Assembly (NCBI RefSeq): GCF_000372725.1
Contig: NW_005198900.1
Location: 320,910 to 384,909 of the forward strand
Direction of reading: 5' to 3'
Source: Emiliania huxleyi CCMP1516
Taxonomy: Eukaryota; Haptophyta; Isochrysidales; Noelaerhabdaceae
Length of the DNA stretch: 64,000 nucleotides
Shown here: positions 60,636-64,000 of the stretch, one piece after another
Position numbering within the stretch: position 1 is the first letter of the stretch
How the letters are laid out: every line of letters starts with the position of its first letter
The notes under the pieces: model-generated
What the model was told of the DNA's origin: nothing
Databases searched by the model: none
What the model saw: only the letters and a program-made list of their open reading frames with translations
Made by a program: the position numbers and the translations under genes

Positions 60636-62900
60636 TTACTGGGCGCCGCCGCGCTGCAAAAAAAAAGCGCAGGCCATCGGGTATGTTCTTATCCCTCCCT
60701 TGGGTTGTCCGTTTTCTTTATTTCTTTTATGTTCGTAAGAGCCATAGGAAATGGAAACCAAACAAGGCAAGCAAGCAAGCAGCAAGTACCACCTTCATGG
60801 GCGGTGAAGCTCCGGGTGCGTGAAGCGCGCGCACCCAGGTGCGGCAGCCGCCGCTGGTCGGTCCTCGGGCGTCGGGCGCTCGGGGCAGGGCGGGACGCAG
60901 AGTTTTTTGAAGGTTGACTCACCGCCAATGCCGCCGCCGGCGCCCCCATCGCCGCCTGCCCCGCCCATGCCGCCGCCTGCCCCTTCCCCCGCGCCGTCAC
61001 CAAGGCCGTCCCCGCTGCCGATGCCGTTCCCTCCCGCCCCGCCCGCGCCGCCGCCCGTTCCGCCGACGCCTCCGGCTCCGCCCGCGCCCCCGCCGCCCCC
61101 ACCGGCGCCAGACCCGCCGCCGATGCCGCCACCGGTCCCTCCGACGCCACCGGCGCCGCCGACCCCGCCGCCCGGTAGCGGTGGCGGTGGCGGTGGAGAC
61201 GGCGGTGGCGGTGGAGACGGCGGTGGAGACGGCGGTGGTGGCGGCGACGGTGGCGGAGGGCGGCGGGCTCTTCGCCGCCGGCGCCTCCTGTAGCCGGTCC
61301 GATGAGCGCACACTCCTGTAGCCGGGCCCTCGGCCTCGCTCTTGGGCTACCCTGTTTTTGGTTCTCTGTGCGCATCGTGCGGGTGTGTGTGCGGATAGTG
61401 GAGGCAGCATGTCGTGATATTTGTGAGTGCTCTCCTCTCGTGGGACAAAGCTGTCGATTTGAATGGGAAAATGAAACATAAGAGACCAGTTAAGGGGAAA
61501 CCCGGTACACGGAGCTAATCCCTCGGAGGAACGTGTTATTTATTTTGAGACGGCGGTGCGGCGGGCGACGGGCGGCTGGCGTCGTGGGCGAGCGTGGGGT
61601 GGGGTGGGGATGTCGGGGTGGGGAGCGGGTGGGCGCCGGAGTGGGAGTGGTGGTGTGACTGCTCCTGTGGTGCGGGCGACGGCTTCTGCAGAAGCCGTCG
61701 CCCGCGCCTCGCCTGTCGCGTGAATCGTGTCGTGCGACCGCCTTTTGTTGTAAAATTCTTTTTCATTTCGCGAATAAGAATTTCGTGCGAATAAAGAATT
61801 CCACCGCGTCACGGTCGAAGCCACAGGTACCCCCGCGATCGAAAGAAATCGAAGCATCGTCTCGGTCTCGTTCGTGCTCTTCGACAGCGTTCGTCTCTCG
61901 TTCGCGCCGCGACAGCGAACGCCGACCGGTTCAAACGCCGTCCGTGTGTTTTTCGTCTTTTTCTTTTTTCTCTCTTAGCCGGCCTTTTCCTTCTGTGGCA
62001 AGTACTCGTATTCCCGGGTCCACCCAAGAGACCTCGCTACAGCGCTTACCCAGCCGACGCTGAGATAGGGTGTGCCGACCTTTCTCGCCGAGGCTCGGTG
62101 GCTCGCCGTGCCCCACACGACGGCCTCTGCTCGCGTTTTCGAGCCGGGACCTTCGTCCGGGCCCACGGCCGGCACGCCGTCAACTTTGATCGTCGACTCC
62201 GCGCGCTCGGCCGCCACCGCGGCGCTTTCGAGAGCGCCGTTTCGAGATGCTGCAGCGGCGGGCCGCGGCACCTCGAGGCGACGCTTCTCGCGCCGCATCG
62301 AGGTGCTCCGGTCGTGCATGCGGGTCGGCTCGGCACGGTGCGTGCGGACTGCCCCATGATTCGCACTCCTGCGCCACGTATCTGACAGTCCGACGGCCCG
62401 ATACGCCACCCGAAGCCTCACCGGTCCACACAAGCGCGGCTGCGCGACTCTCTCGCGGCCCACCGCCCACCCTCACGCCGTTCGACCTCCATACAGGCGG
62501 CTTGCTCGAGCCTCTCCGCGTATTACGGTCGGGCACCAGCGCGATGGCTCCACTTATTTCGGTAGTGACCGAACGGTTGGCTGGCGGAGGTAAAGCTCCC
62601 CAGTGCGGGAGCTGGCGGGCGGGGGCGTCGGGCGGGTGCATGAGCGGCACCCGGGCCACCGGGACGGGCCGTGGTGGCCCGCCTGGAGGTCGCGAGGGGC
62701 CAGAGGAGGAGGAGGCGCCGCGCGCGTGCCGGTGTAAGAAAAAATTGGCTGTGGGTCGCCTCGTCCCTGCCCCTCGCCTCCAGAGGCGTGTAGAGGAGAG
62801 CCGTAGCGGAGGAACGGCGGCGGAACTGCGGCGAACGGCTCTTGCTCGGAGCCTCCTGTAAGGTCTAAACACAAACCAACAAACACTTTTGCGCCCTTCC
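60636..62900. other. 2.2 kb low-complexity and repeat-rich region
   Basis: 60920-61265 is CCGCC/GGCGG-rich; the long Gly-rich (minus) or Pro-rich (plus) frames are unproven. 61490-61545 shares a block with 34655-34705, and AAAATTCTTTTTC boxes lie at 61751. In 61990-62870 long frames exist on both strands, but no family is recognised. Confidence 0.45.
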
Positions 62901-63983
62901 CTACCCGCGCCCGGCCGCCCTCCGGCTCCGCCTCTGGCGCTGCCCCTCGAGGGACGGCCTCGGGAACACCTCGTCGGACCGCGCGTAGCCCTCTAGCTTG
63001 CTCGCCTTGGCCTTGTCCAGCCGCAGGCCGCGCGTGTCCGAGTAAAAGTCCTCCGCCGCCTGCAGCCACCTCCACGTCGCCGCCACCCGCCACCAGCTGG
63101 CCTTCTTGTCGTCGACAGCCACAATCTCAAACTCGGCGCCGTGGGTAAAGGTGAGGTCGTCGACGGGGTCGAGGATGGAGACGGTGCAAAATCCGGCATG
63201 CATCTGGCAGCGCGGGCTCACGATGTACGACTTGCGGTTGACCGTGAGGTTGTGCTTTGGCGGAAAGCGAAGCGTGAAGGTCATCGGGCGCGTGCCGAGC
63301 GTGAGCACCATCACGTTGGAGCCGATCCTCTGCGAGTTGACGGCGCCCGCGCTGGGGTGGCCCTCCTCTCCGAGCTCCTCACCCTGGATGAACCGGTCAA
63401 TGTCGGCGGACGAAGAGTTGTCGCGGTGCGCGTTCATGACGGCGTCCAAGACGGCGTAGTACAATAGGAGCTGCATGTGCGTCGGAGGCATGCGGCGGCT
63501 GATTGGCGTCAAGTACGGCCAGCACGCCACCCACAAAAAGAGCCCGACGACAAACCACGCCCAGCTCATCGGAGCACCTCGCCAATCGTCGGGCCGCCTC
63601 TGACACGACGTGTAGTTGAAGAGCCTCCAGATTTTTTGGCCCCACCCTTCTCCGTCGCTCCCGGTGTACGTGTGCTCGGGCTTGACGACCACCGACTCGG
63701 ACCGCCGCTTTGGCTGCTTCGACCCGGGCGCGGTGTTGAAGTTGGTCAGGTTTTGCTTCATGCCCGCTTTGAATTTCGGATAGTACCCGTTGATCCAGTC
63801 GAGGTAGCTGTCGGCCTTTAGGCGACTCAGGAGCGACTCCTTGGTGTCCCTGTCCTTTGGCGTCAGCTCGGCGGGGATCTGGTCGGTCGCCGCGTTTAGG
63901 AAGCGGTGCGGGATGTCGACCTTCAGGTTGACGCTCCGCATCGGAAACGGAGCCCCGATCGATTTAGCTTCGTTGTCGTCCAT
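62901..63983 (-). CDS. Hypothetical single-pass membrane protein
   Basis: ATG 63983 gives 360 residues without introns. One clear membrane segment (AWFVVGLFLWVACWPYL) lies at about 140-160 and is preceded by CQRRPDDWRG. The N-terminal half is basic and hydrophilic; the C-terminal half has beta-rich segments (VMVLTLGTRPMTFTLRFPP, HGAEFEIVAVDDKKASWWRV) and a very basic end. Coding character is strong throughout, but the family is not recognised. No signal peptide, so the N-terminus may be cytosolic. Confidence 0.75.
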   Translation of the reverse strand: MDDNEAKSIGAPFPMRSVNLKVDIPHRFLNAATDQIPAELTPKDRDTKESLLSRLKADSYLDWINGYYPKFKAGMKQNLTNFNTAPGSKQPKRRSESVVVKPEHTYTGSDGEGWGQKIWRLFNYTSCQRRPDDWRGAPMSWAWFVVGLFLWVACWPYLTPISRRMPPTHMQLLLYYAVLDAVMNAHRDNSSSADIDRFIQGEELGEEGHPSAGAVNSQRIGSNVMVLTLGTRPMTFTLRFPPKHNLTVNRKSYIVSPRCQMHAGFCTVSILDPVDDLTFTHGAEFEIVAVDDKKASWWRVAATWRWLQAAEDFYSDTRGLRLDKAKASKLEGYARSDEVFPRPSLEGQRQRRSRRAAGRG

Positions 63984-64000
63984 GCGCCCTGTCAGGACTC

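Noticed and set aside
60795-61313. Glycine-rich or proline-rich structural protein
   Set aside because: Both strands give long low-complexity frames from a GGCGG/CCGCC repeat; no start context, signal peptide or flanking conserved part decides between them.
61990-62880. Genes on either strand in this stretch
   Set aside because: Overlapping long frames of equal quality on both strands and no recognised motif.

Overview
The window is GC-rich nuclear DNA from a photosynthetic eukaryote. Most genes are split by short introns, and GC-AG introns occur in at least seven of them. A nuclear plastocyanin points to an alga. The GC-rich sequence, GC-AG introns, transposon-like introns (introners), proline-rich surface proteins and many TIR-bearing elements fit a haptophyte (Emiliania, Chrysochromulina or Prymnesium type) best. 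A dinoflagellate or pelagophyte is not excluded. The assignment is inference.

Layout. 0-5.2 kb: a Cys-rich Gln/Trp-repeat protein and a CobW/ZNG-type GTPase whose last exon follows an introner. 5.2-9.7 kb: dispersed repeats, two small secreted Cys-rich genes (one disrupted) and the first of four copies of a 1.04 kb terminal-inverted-repeat (TIR) element. 9.8-21.4 kb: a 2OG-Fe(II) oxygenase, a convergent CCCH/C2H2 zinc-finger gene, a coiled-coil ORF beside repeat debris, an M23 metallopeptidase, a second TIR-element copy and a prolyl-4-hydroxylase-like gene. 21.4-30.5 kb: sparse DNA, a decayed gene, plastocyanin, an ALKBH1-like dioxygenase, a small secreted protein and EBP1/PA2G4. 30.5-37.3 kb: repeat-rich, with one gene carrying 153-bp tandem repeats and an 887-bp foldback element with 8-bp target duplications. 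37.3-42.2 kb: arylamine N-acetyltransferase, two hAT-like elements and proteasome beta-6. 42.6-45.2 kb: third TIR-element copy and a roughly 1 kb array built on GGGTAATCTG. 45.3-50.4 kb: Zn2Cys6 regulator, a poly-Gln exon set and an F-box/LRR-like gene. 51.0-54.9 kb: a ten-exon membrane protein with an extracellular beta-helix and two intracellular TIR-type regions. 55.0-64 kb: two more TIR elements, a Ser-galactosyltransferase-like gene with a ShKT domain, a double NTF2-like gene and a membrane protein.

There is no operon logic; genes are independent and on both strands. Three Fe(II)/2-oxoglutarate oxygenases lie within 18 kb. Two themes recur. First, introns behave like mobile elements: direct repeats at their ends, GC donors and shared end motifs. 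Second, several conserved genes read correctly only if one base is skipped at a short homopolymer. Splice sites below were assigned by eye from phase and family conservation, so each gene model is a hypothesis.
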